Shown here: positions 8,029 through 15,204 of the stretch, piece by piece
How the letters are laid out: every line of letters starts with the position of its first letter
Position numbering within the stretch: position 1 is the stretch's first letter
Assembly: GCA_030697555.1 (NCBI GenBank)
Contig: JAUYPV010000020.1
Location: 1 to 36,799 of the forward strand
Direction: 5' to 3'
DNA: 36,799 nt
Origin: Hyphomonadaceae bacterium
Lineage (GTDB): Bacteria; Pseudomonadota; Alphaproteobacteria; Caulobacterales; Hyphomonadaceae
Made by a program: the position numbers and the translations under genes
The notes under the pieces: generated by a model
Told to the model about the DNA's origin: nothing
Seen by the model: only the letters and a program-made list of their open reading frames with translations
The model's database searches: none

Positions 8029-8849
8029 TTCGCGCCCACAGCCTTGGCGCGCACGGCTCGGCACAGGATCTCGCCATCGCCACCAAAGCTCAGCGTGGCG
8101 CTCTGCCCGTCGACAATGTCGTGCACGCCCGTCACAGCGCCAGAGGACACATACTGCCCAGCCTTCAGCGGCCGGTTCCGTTCCGCCAGGTGCGCCAGCA
8201 GAAAACGCAGCCCGGCTATCGGCCCGCCCGGCAGGCCCATCACGGCGCCCTCGCCCACCGTCTTGCCTTCGATCTCCGTCTTCGCTCGCAGGTCCTTCAG
8301 CCGCGCGCGCCAGTCCTTCACCTCGCCGCCAAGGATCAGCCCGGCATTGTTGCCGAAGTCGGAGGCAACCACCGTCGGTCCCAGGTCATTGATGAAGCTC
8401 ATGGGCGAGCCCGCCGTCTCGACGCCGATATGCAGTGCGGCCACAAGAGCAGCAGCCTCATCGTCCGTCCAGTTCACCTTGCCTTCAGGCGCATCGCGCC
8501 CCATGCGGAAGACGTACTCTGCCTCCACCGCAGCGAAGCCGCCGTCGAACACTGGAAACTCCACCACGCCGCCCGACGCCTCGCGGACGCCGCGCAAAAA
8601 GATCGGCCCCGCCACGCGGTCCGATCCCAGCTTTTCCCGCAGAGGCGGCGGCACCAGCCCGATTTTCCATCCCGCAATCGTGTCGGGCCACAGATGGATC
8701 GCCATCTCCTGCACCAGGTAGCCCTGCTCCAGCGTCGCCGGTTGCACGCCCGGAAACGCCTGCAGCGACCGCGCATCCAGCCGCGCAGATACCAGCCGCG
8801 CGGCGATTTCCGGCGGCTTCGCATCGCTGCGCACTGCGGGCTGGGTCAT
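8025..8849 (-). CDS. 2-keto-4-pentenoate hydratase-like protein (FAH superfamily)
   Basis: Members add water to, or cleave, 2-keto-enoic acids using a Mg or Mn ion. In this 274-residue protein the metal ligands seem intact: an ExE pair in AAVEAEYVFRM and a further Glu in IGVETAGSP. GWKIGL and DFGNNAGLILGG are also typical of the MhpD/HpaH type. The ATG at 8849 is favoured over the in-frame GTG three codons earlier; neither has a good ribosome binding site. It is the first gene of the operon with the TRAP transporter and hydrolase. Classical pectin catabolism (KduI, KduD, KdgK or the oxidative uronate route) has no such enzyme, so it may handle an unsaturated keto-acid derived from lyase products. 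That role is inference. Confidence 0.85.
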   Translation of the reverse strand: MTQPAVRSDAKPPEIAARLVSARLDARSLQAFPGVQPATLEQGYLVQEMAIHLWPDTIAGWKIGLVPPPLREKLGSDRVAGPIFLRGVREASGGVVEFPVFDGGFAAVEAEYVFRMGRDAPEGKVNWTDDEAAALVAALHIGVETAGSPMSFINDLGPTVVASDFGNNAGLILGGEVKDWRARLKDLRAKTEIEGKTVGEGAVMGLPGGPIAGLRFLLAHLAERNRPLKAGQYVSSGAVTGVHDIVDGQSATLSFGGDGEILCRAVRAKAVGAK

Positions 8850-8926
8850 GGACGGCACAACGGACCAGCAAAAGCTTGCCGTCCGCTCCCTGAAACGATG
8901 AAATCAGGTGCTAGGTTGCGCGCGAA

Positions 8927-8940
8927 GGAAACCGGTGTCA
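8927..8940. promoter_or_regulatory. LacI-family-type operator in the lyase/TRAP divergent promoter region (site 3)
   Basis: GGAAACCGGTGTCA is base-for-base the same as site 2 at 359-372. It lies in the 138-bp gap between the divergently transcribed hydratase-TRAP operon and the pectate lyase pair, 48 bp before the lyase ATG, so one bound repressor could control both directions. Confidence 0.65.
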
Positions 8941-8987
8941 ATTCTAGTCTAAACAAACACCTGCGCAAAATGCAGGGGAGGAATCCG

Positions 8988-10379
8988 ATGCCAGGACAGA
9001 TGCTGGAAGGAGGGTCTTCACGACCGCTCTGGACCGCTGTTTCCGCGTTGCTTTTTGCCGCCTGCTCGGCCCTTCCCGACTCCCCGGTCCCATCGCCGCA
9101 GGCTGCCGAGGCGCCCTCCGGACCGCTAGCCTTCCCCGGCGCGCTCGGCTGGGCGGCGCAGACGAAAGGCGGCCGCGGCGGCGAGATCATTCGCGTCACA
9201 AATCTCGACGCGCAAGGCCCAGGCTCGTTACGCGCAGCAGTCGAAGCCAAAGGCCCGCGCATCATCGTGTTCGAAGTCGGCGGCGTCATAGATCTCGGCG
9301 CCAGGACGCTTACCGTGCGCGAACCTTTCGTGACAATCGCCGGCCAGACCGCACCCTCACCCGGCATTTCACTCATTCGCGGCGGCATGGACCTCGGCAC
9401 GCATGATGTCGTCGTTCAGCACATCCGTGTCCGTCCCGGCATGGCGGGTGGCTCCTACCGCAAGGGCCCAGACTTCGATTCCATCTCTACCCAGGGCGGC
9501 GCCTACAACATCATCGTCGACCATTGCTCACTCACCTGGGGCACGGACGAAAACCTCTCCGCCTCCGGCAACCGCTTCACCGGGCCCACTGTGAGGGAAT
9601 GGCGCGTCGGCGCATCGCACGACATCACCTTCTCCAACAACATCATCGCGGAAAGCCTCGCCGTCGCCACGCATGCGAAAGGCGAACACTCTAAAGGCTC
9701 GTTGATCCACGACAACGCGACGAACATCCTGATCGTCGGCAACCTCTACGCTCACAACATGGAGCGCAATCCGCTTTTCAAGGGCGGCGTCCACGGCACG
9801 GTCGTCAACAACCTGATCTATAATCCCGGCTGGAAGGCGCTGCACTACAACCTGATGGCCAACGAGTGGGCAGGCTACACACCGGTCAACGGCCAGATGA
9901 CGGCCGTGGGCAACGCGCTGCGCGGCGGCTTCGACACTGCTCCCGGCCTACCCTTCCTGATGATCGGCGGCATAGGCGATCTCGACTATTACGGCCGCGA
10001 CAACATCATGGTCGACAAATGGGGCGTGCCCCTGCCCGAGCTCGGCAGCTACGAAGCCGGCCCTGCAAAGATCATCCGCCACAACGCTCCGCTCGACTGG
10101 CCCGCGGGCCTGAAAGCGATGCCCGCAGCCGAGGTCGAAACCCATGTCCTCACGACCGCCGGCGCCAGACCCTGGGACCGCGACGCCCACGACGTGCGTT
10201 TGCTTGCCGACGTGGCGGAATCGCGCGGCGAAATCATCGACAACGAAACTGAAGTCGGCGGCTATCCCGTGCAAGCCACGACTCACCGCGCCTTTGACAC
10301 CTCGAAATGGAATCTCGACGACATGACGCCGAAGGACCCCTCCGTCCTCGACGCTTCGGCCAAAGCGAGGGGAACATGA
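8988..10379 (+). CDS. Pectate lyase-like right-handed parallel beta-helix lipoprotein
   Basis: A secreted enzyme expected to cleave polygalacturonate by beta-elimination. The ATG at 8988 has a strong GGGGAGGA site 5 nt upstream; the much longer open frame upstream is antisense to the hydratase. The 463-residue protein has a lipobox (LLFAAC) and a low-complexity Pro/Ala/Ser linker. The parallel beta-helix starts at LAFPGALGWAAQTKGGRGG, the standard opening of PL1-like bacterial pectate lyases. Family motifs follow: VTNLDAQGPGSLRAAV, VTIAGQTAPSPGISL, IIVDHCSLTWGTDENLSASG, and the late HAKGEHSKGSLIHDN and YAHNMERNPLFKGG. It is translationally coupled to a paralogue downstream. Activity on pectate rather than another uronan is inferred. 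Confidence 0.88.
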   Translation: MPGQMLEGGSSRPLWTAVSALLFAACSALPDSPVPSPQAAEAPSGPLAFPGALGWAAQTKGGRGGEIIRVTNLDAQGPGSLRAAVEAKGPRIIVFEVGGVIDLGARTLTVREPFVTIAGQTAPSPGISLIRGGMDLGTHDVVVQHIRVRPGMAGGSYRKGPDFDSISTQGGAYNIIVDHCSLTWGTDENLSASGNRFTGPTVREWRVGASHDITFSNNIIAESLAVATHAKGEHSKGSLIHDNATNILIVGNLYAHNMERNPLFKGGVHGTVVNNLIYNPGWKALHYNLMANEWAGYTPVNGQMTAVGNALRGGFDTAPGLPFLMIGGIGDLDYYGRDNIMVDKWGVPLPELGSYEAGPAKIIRHNAPLDWPAGLKAMPAAEVETHVLTTAGARPWDRDAHDVRLLADVAESRGEIIDNETEVGGYPVQATTHRAFDTSKWNLDDMTPKDPSVLDASAKARGT

Positions 10380-11629
10380 TCATCCGCCGCCGCACTCTAC
10401 TCGTGGGCGCCGCCGCGCTCGCATTGGCGCCACGCGCAAACCCCCAAGGGGTCGACGCCTTCACTGTCGGCGGCGCCGGCGGTCGCATCATCCGCGTCAT
10501 CACGCTGAGGCCGGACGGACCGGGTTCGATCACCGAGGCGATCAAGGCCAGGGGCAAGCGCATCGTCGTCTTCGAAGTCGGCGGTGTCATCGACCTCAAC
10601 ATGAAGACGCTGCGCATCGACGAACCCAACATCACCATCGCCGGCCAGACCGCGCCCGCGCCTGGCATCACTTTCATCCGCGGCGGCATCAGCCTGCGTG
10701 GGCCAGACGCCCTCATACAGCACATCGCCGTCCGCCCAGGCGAAGCGGGCCAGGCAAAAAAATCCGGCTGGGAGTGCGACGGCATCAGCGCCTACGCCGC
10801 CGACAGCATCGTGGTCGAGAACTGCTCGATCACCTGGGCCACCGACGAGGGCCTCTCCGCCTCCGGACCCCGGTTCGGCGTCGGCGAGAAAGGCGCAACC
10901 GCCGCTGACTGGCGTGACGGCACATCCTCAAACATCCTTTTCCGCCGCAACATCGTGGCCGAGGGCCTTTCCAACTCGACACATTCCAAAGGCGAGCATT
11001 CAAAAGGCTCACTATTCCACGACAACGTCCGCAACGCGGTGATCGAACAATCGCTCTACGCGCACAACATGGAGCGCAACATCCTGTTCAAGGGCGGCGC
11101 GCAGGGCGTGATGAACCGCTGCGTGGTTTACAATCCGGGAAAACGCTTCGCCCACTACAACCTGCACGAAAACGAGTGGGGTGATCACCCGTGGCAGCAA
11201 GGAGACCTCACGATCACCGGAAACATCTTCATGGCAGGTCCCTCGACCGACCCGAAGGCCGCCGCCTTCATGCTGGGCGGCGAAGGCGACCTTCGCCTCG
11301 CCATGGCGAACAACCACGCGGTCGACGCAAAGGGCGCCCGGCTTGCGGAATTCGGAACCTTCGGCTCGAAGAAGGCGAAGGTGGTCGATCGGCCCGACAT
11401 CACGCCTGTCGATCTAATCCCCGAGATGATCGACACGCTCGCGGCGTGCGGAGCGCGCCCGTGGGATCGTGACCCCATCGATGCCCGCATCGTCGCCGAC
11501 GTTAAGAACGGCACGGGCAAGATCATAGACTCGGAACAGGACGTCGGCGGCTATCCCGTCCGACCGGAAACCCGAGCAGCTTTCAAGGAAGTCGAATGGA
11601 ATCTCGAAACGATGGAACGCAAAGCCTAG
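10376..11629 (+). CDS. Second pectate lyase-like beta-helix protein, Tat-type signal
   Basis: A 417-residue paralogue of the preceding gene, starting inside its stop codon (ATGA at 10376-10379). The N-terminus MIIRRRTLLVGAAALALAP is a twin-arginine-type signal without a lipobox, so this copy is probably released folded into the periplasm, whereas the first is lipid-anchored. The core motifs are shared: VFEVGGVIDL, TIAGQTAPAPGITFIRGG, ENCSITWATDEGLSASG, HSKGEHSKGSLFHDN, YAHNMERNILFKGG and the C-terminal GARPWDRDPIDARI. The PGA.G opening seen in the first copy is shortened here. Two lyases of different location suggest stepwise depolymerisation outside and then inside the outer membrane (inference). 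It ends on a CTAG shared with the convergent MerR gene. Confidence 0.88.
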   Translation: MIIRRRTLLVGAAALALAPRANPQGVDAFTVGGAGGRIIRVITLRPDGPGSITEAIKARGKRIVVFEVGGVIDLNMKTLRIDEPNITIAGQTAPAPGITFIRGGISLRGPDALIQHIAVRPGEAGQAKKSGWECDGISAYAADSIVVENCSITWATDEGLSASGPRFGVGEKGATAADWRDGTSSNILFRRNIVAEGLSNSTHSKGEHSKGSLFHDNVRNAVIEQSLYAHNMERNILFKGGAQGVMNRCVVYNPGKRFAHYNLHENEWGDHPWQQGDLTITGNIFMAGPSTDPKAAAFMLGGEGDLRLAMANNHAVDAKGARLAEFGTFGSKKAKVVDRPDITPVDLIPEMIDTLAACGARPWDRDPIDARIVADVKNGTGKIIDSEQDVGGYPVRPETRAAFKEVEWNLETMERKA

Positions 11630-12396
11630 GCCTGCCTCGCCGCATGCGCCTTCATCGCCGTGGTGAGATAGTCGGTAAAGCCCGGCTCGATCGTCTCGTA
11701 CCGCTTCACGAAATCAGGATGCGACAGATAAAGGTCCGCCAGTCCTGAATATGCCTCCGCCGTGCACGGCCTATCCCACGCCGCCGCAACCCAGGCGCGA
11801 TGCCGCGCGATCATCCGCTCGACCGCATCCGACGCTGGGTCGACGCCTCGCCGCAACCCTTCCGCCAGCGCCTGCTCGACGTCGTGCAACTCCTGCATCG
11901 CCGCCTTCTGCTCGGCCTCGCTCATCTTCGCCATGGCCTTCTTCGTGCGGGCAATGTCGTCCTTCATGCGATCGCCATAGCGCTCGACCAGCCAGGCCTC
12001 GTATTCGTCCTGCTTCTCCGCCGAGAAGCCCTTGTAGAGATCCGCGTTCTTCATCTCGTCCTGTCCTTGCAAGCCAGCGATCGTGCGGTCGATCGTCTCG
12101 ATAAGGTCGGCATAGCGCCTGGCTTCGGCTTCGAGCTTCTCGCGATGGCGCAGCAGGAGACCGACCTGGTCCTCGCCGTCCAATTCGAGCAGCTCCGCGA
12201 TCTCGTTCAGAGGAATGCCGAACTCGCGGTGGAACAGGATCTGCTGCAGACGCAGAAGCTGTTCGCGCTCGTAGTACCGATAGCCGTTCTCGCCGACATA
12301 GGCAGGCTTCAGCAGGCCGATCTCGTCATAGTGGTGCAGCGTCCGGACGGTTACGCCCGAAATCGCCGCAAGCTGTTTGACTGTCAGGGCCTTCAT
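11626..12396 (-). CDS. MerR-family regulator with TipA-like effector domain
   Basis: A DNA-binding activator or repressor of 256 residues. The N-terminal MerR domain reads LTVKQLAAISGVTVRTLHHYDEIGLLKP then NGYRYYEREQL. A coiled-coil dimerisation helix follows (about residues 75-110). A C-terminal half of about 140 residues resembles the TipAS antibiotic-recognition domain (FSAEKQDEYEAWLVERYG, ...ARHRAWVAAAWD). The ATG at 12396 is where MerR homology starts. Upstream, an interrupted palindrome at 12443-12463 sits inside a 19-bp promoter spacer, the usual MerR arrangement, so autoregulation is likely. The ligand is unknown. Its end overlaps the second lyase through CTAG, but nothing ties it to pectin. 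Confidence 0.9.
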   Translation of the reverse strand: MKALTVKQLAAISGVTVRTLHHYDEIGLLKPAYVGENGYRYYEREQLLRLQQILFHREFGIPLNEIAELLELDGEDQVGLLLRHREKLEAEARRYADLIETIDRTIAGLQGQDEMKNADLYKGFSAEKQDEYEAWLVERYGDRMKDDIARTKKAMAKMSEAEQKAAMQELHDVEQALAEGLRRGVDPASDAVERMIARHRAWVAAAWDRPCTAEAYSGLADLYLSHPDFVKRYETIEPGFTDYLTTAMKAHAARQA

Positions 12397-12435
12397 GTCG
12401 CCAGTCTTTCTTCCATGCCTTTCCGCAGGACACGG

Positions 12436-12466
12436 GTCTTGCACCCTCACGAGGCGTGAGGGTCAA
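12436..12466 (-). promoter_or_regulatory. MerR-type promoter and operator
   Basis: On the minus strand, TTGACC (12461-12466) is followed by a 19-bp spacer and a poor -10 (CAAGAC). The perfect inverted repeat ACCCTCACG-AGG-CGTGAGGGT (12443-12463) fills the spacer. An over-long spacer holding a palindrome is the hallmark of MerR-activated promoters. It lies 40 bp before the MerR start. Confidence 0.65.
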
Positions 12467-12496
12467 CAGGCGACTACAGAATTTTCTAGAAGGCCG

Positions 12497-12853
12497 TCAG
12501 GCGTAAGCCGAGATCGAGCGCACCACCTTGCCATCCTTCCCGAACACGAACGTCTCCGCCACATATTGCGAGCGCTCGTTGGTATAGAGGATGGTCAGCG
12601 CATCCGACCCCGGCAGCACCTGATCGATCTCGAAGAAAAGGTCGCGTAGCCGGCTCAGAGCCGTGCCCCAGTACGCTCGCAGCTCCGCCTTGCCGCTCAC
12701 GCTGTCCAGCTCGCGCCCCGTCACCATCCGGATGCGCGGAGAGTGGAACACCACATCCTCTGCATAGTGCGACAGGATCGCTTCGAGATCATGGTCATTC
12801 CACGCCTTCACCCAGTCGCGGGCAAAGTCTCTCGCAAATTCAGCATCAATCAT
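12497..12853 (-). CDS. NTF2-like / SnoaL-like domain protein
   Basis: A small 118-residue protein of the cone-shaped NTF2-like fold. It begins with helices rich in aromatic and acidic residues (FARDWVKAWNDHDLEAILSH), then YAEDVVFHSPR, and ends in strands such as VAETFVFGKDGKVV, the usual SnoaL/NTF2 order. It has no signal peptide, so it is cytoplasmic. Its ATG overlaps the stop of the caspase-family gene (ATGA), so the two are translated together. NTF2-like domains bind small hydrophobic ligands or act as isomerases; the specific function is unknown. Confidence 0.82.
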   Translation of the reverse strand: MIDAEFARDFARDWVKAWNDHDLEAILSHYAEDVVFHSPRIRMVTGRELDSVSGKAELRAYWGTALSRLRDLFFEIDQVLPGSDALTILYTNERSQYVAETFVFGKDGKVVRSISAYA

Positions 12854-13575
12854 TTGAGAAACGGATCATCCCTGCAGCTGGCGTAGAGAACAAGATTCAC
12901 GCTCCGCGCCTGCCCTGCTTTGCCGATCTCGTCCAGCGAGATCGCATGCGTAGGCAGCCACTTCTCATCCTGTTCCGGATAATCCCCCATCATCCAGTAG
13001 ACCAGTCGCTTGTGCTGGATGCCGTGCCCGCCGACATAGATCAGTGATGCATCCGCGTCCGCAGACTTCGCCGAAAACTCCGTGATCGCCTTGCGCGCCG
13101 CAGCCGCGTCATTGTCCAGCACCAGCATCGTCTCGAACCCCGCCGCCTTCAGCGCCTCGGGTACGCGCCTGGCGTCCAACGCCGCGCCCGGCAGCGAATA
13201 GACGCCTGCCGATTTCGAATAGTCGGCGTTGATCAGGATCAGCGCCACGCGCTTCTTGCTTGGATCGTCCAGCCTCCAAAAAGGAAGCTTCTTGGGAAAC
13301 TGCATCTGTTGCCAGCCGCCGCTGTGCCGCGCATTCGCCGCCGACAACAGCGCCGTGAAATCCACCAGCGTCCGCGGCTCCCGCTTCAGCACCTCGACCA
13401 GCGCACTCGCAAACGGATTGCCGCCCAGCGCATCGCGATCCTGCGTCAGCCGCCCCGGCTGTCCGGCATAGTACATCAGCGGGCCGGTCGGCGCATTTGC
13501 CGAAGGCGATGTCTGCGCCGAAGCGCCGGCAATCGCCGCCGCCGCCAGCACACACAAGAGAAGCCGCCGGATCAT
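12850..13575 (-). CDS. Exported caspase-family (C14-like) protein with apparently permuted domain order
   Basis: A 241-residue protein with a clear Sec signal peptide (MIRRLLLCVLAAAAIAGASA). The C-terminal ~135 residues look like a caspase p20 unit: KKRVALILINADY, SLPGAALDARRVPEALKAAG, catalytic His184 in IYVGGHGIQ, and catalytic Cys234 in LYASCRDDP. The protein stops seven residues after that Cys, where caspases normally continue into the p10 half. The stretch after the signal peptide (about residues 32-100: LMYYAGQPGR, GGNPFASALVEVLK, HSGGWQQMQFP) instead resembles the p10 end of bacterial caspases (AYATAPG..., NSPFA.AL, TGG.Q.P). It may thus be a circularly permuted orthocaspase. A hairpin abuts the start codon, and the gene is coupled to the NTF2-like gene. 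Substrates are unknown. Confidence 0.8.
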   Translation of the reverse strand: MIRRLLLCVLAAAAIAGASAQTSPSANAPTGPLMYYAGQPGRLTQDRDALGGNPFASALVEVLKREPRTLVDFTALLSAANARHSGGWQQMQFPKKLPFWRLDDPSKKRVALILINADYSKSAGVYSLPGAALDARRVPEALKAAGFETMLVLDNDAAAARKAITEFSAKSADADASLIYVGGHGIQHKRLVYWMMGDYPEQDEKWLPTHAISLDEIGKAGQARSVNLVLYASCRDDPFLK

Positions 13576-13598
13576 GCGGCGCAGACTAGCTGCGCCGC
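13576..13598 (-). promoter_or_regulatory. Hairpin abutting the start codon of the caspase-family gene
   Basis: GCGGCGCAG and CTGCGCCGC form a perfect 9-bp stem with a 5-nt loop. Its last base is next to the ATG at 13575, exactly where a ribosome binding site should be. It lies in the 39-bp gap after serA and has no T-run, so it could limit translation or mark an RNA end. Confidence 0.5.
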
Positions 13599-13614
13599 CG
13601 GACCGAGGCCAGAC

Positions 13615-15198
13615 CTAGAACTTCAGCACCTTCACATACCGCACCTGCGGCAGCGCCTGGATCGCATCCAGCGTATTCGCCGGTACATCCTGGTCGACGC
13701 CGACGATGGCGATCGCGTCGCCGCCCGCTGCCTCACGGCCCAGATTGAACGTCGCGATGTTCACCTTCGCCTCGCCCAGCAGGCCCGCCATGGCGCCGAT
13801 GAAGCCCGGCTTGTCCGAGTTGTTGACGAACAGCATGTAGGGCTGGAAATCGGCCTCCAGCTTCATGCCCTTCACCTCGACGATGCGCGGCTGGCCGCCC
13901 ACGATGGCGCCGGCGACCGAGCGCCACTTGCCTTCCACCTTCACCTTGATGCGGATCAGGCTGTCATAGATCGGGCTGGCGTCGCTCTTGGATTCCTTCA
14001 GCGAGCCGCCGCGCTCCTGCAGGATGGCCGGCGCCGAGACCATGTTCACTTCGGCAAGGAACGGACGCAGCAGGCCCGCCAGCGCCGCCGACGTCAGCGG
14101 CTTGCGGTTGATCTGCGCCACATGGCCCTCGTACTCAATCTCGACTTCCGACAGCCCGCCGTCGGCAACCTGCCCCGCAAACTGCCCCAGCTTCTCGGCC
14201 AGCGCCACGAACGGCTTCAGGCGCGGAGCTTCCTCCGCCGTCACGCTCGGCATGTTGAGCGCGTTGGTCACCGCGCCCGTCAGCAAGTAATCCGCCATCT
14301 GCTCGGCCACCTGGAACGCTACATTGTCCTGCGCCTCCACGGTCGAGGCGCCCAGGTGCGGCGTCGCAATAAAATTCTTCGCGCCGAACAGCACGTTGGT
14401 CTTCGCCGGCTCCTCGCCGAACACGTCGAACGCCGCGGCCCCGATATGGCCGCTGTCCAGCGCCGCCCGCACCGCCGCCTCGTCGGCAAGACCGCCGCGC
14501 GCGCAGTTGACCAGGATCACGCCCGGCTTCATCTTGGCGATGTTCTCCTTCGACAGGATGTTCTTCGTCTGGTCGGTCAGCGGCGTGTGCAGCGTGATGA
14601 TGTCCGCCCGCGCCAGAAGCTCGTCGAGCTCCACTTTCTCGACGCCGATCTGCATCGCCCGCTCGGCCGACAGGAAGGGATCGTACGCGACCACCTTCAT
14701 TTTCAGGCCCAGCGCCCGGTCAGCCACGATCGAGCCGATATTCCCGGCGCCGATCAGGCCCAGCGTCTTCGCGAACAGCTCGATGCCGATGTAATCCTTC
14801 TTCGGCCACTCGCCGGCCTGTGTGCGCGAGGAGGCGGACGGAATCTGCCGCGCCGCCGCGAACATCATGGCGATGGCGTGCTCCGCGGTCGTGATAGCGT
14901 TGCCGAACGGCGTGTTCATCACCACGACCCCCTTGGCCGTCGCCGCCTTCACGTCGACATTGTCGACGCCGATGCCCGCGCGCCCGATCACCTTCAGCTT
15001 CGTCCCCGCCGCGATCACATCCTTGTCCGGCTTGCACGCCGAGCGCACGGCAAGGCCGTCATACTGGCCGATGATCTTGATCAGCTCGTCCTTCTTGAGC
15101 CCGACCTTGAAATCCACCTCGATCCCGCGATTGCGGAAGATGTCAGCGGCGCCCGGCGCGAGATCGTCGGCGATAAGAACTTTCACCTTGTTGGTCAT
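13615..15198 (-). CDS. serA: D-3-phosphoglycerate dehydrogenase
   Basis: Catalyses the first step of serine synthesis, oxidising 3-phosphoglycerate to phosphohydroxypyruvate with NAD. The 527 residues match the long form of the enzyme. The substrate-binding and NAD domains carry GRAGIGVDNVD and the Rossmann loop LGLIGAGNIGS. Catalytic residues are Arg in NCARGGL, Glu in FDVFGEEP and His in TPHLGAST. An intervening ASB domain follows, and a C-terminal ACT domain (LFVNNSDKPGFIGAMAGLLG, ...VGVDQD) gives feedback control by serine. It is the last gene of the serC operon, 6 nt after the GNAT gene, whose 3' end supplies the AGGAG site. Confidence 0.97.
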   Translation of the reverse strand: MTNKVKVLIADDLAPGAADIFRNRGIEVDFKVGLKKDELIKIIGQYDGLAVRSACKPDKDVIAAGTKLKVIGRAGIGVDNVDVKAATAKGVVVMNTPFGNAITTAEHAIAMMFAAARQIPSASSRTQAGEWPKKDYIGIELFAKTLGLIGAGNIGSIVADRALGLKMKVVAYDPFLSAERAMQIGVEKVELDELLARADIITLHTPLTDQTKNILSKENIAKMKPGVILVNCARGGLADEAAVRAALDSGHIGAAAFDVFGEEPAKTNVLFGAKNFIATPHLGASTVEAQDNVAFQVAEQMADYLLTGAVTNALNMPSVTAEEAPRLKPFVALAEKLGQFAGQVADGGLSEVEIEYEGHVAQINRKPLTSAALAGLLRPFLAEVNMVSAPAILQERGGSLKESKSDASPIYDSLIRIKVKVEGKWRSVAGAIVGGQPRIVEVKGMKLEADFQPYMLFVNNSDKPGFIGAMAGLLGEAKVNIATFNLGREAAGGDAIAIVGVDQDVPANTLDAIQALPQVRYVKVLKF

Positions 15199-15204
15199 TG
15201 GGGA

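Noticed and set aside
8001-8987. Long N-terminal extension of the first pectate lyase
   Set aside because: It overlaps the hydratase antisense; the ATG at 8988 has a strong ribosome binding site and starts a lipoprotein signal.
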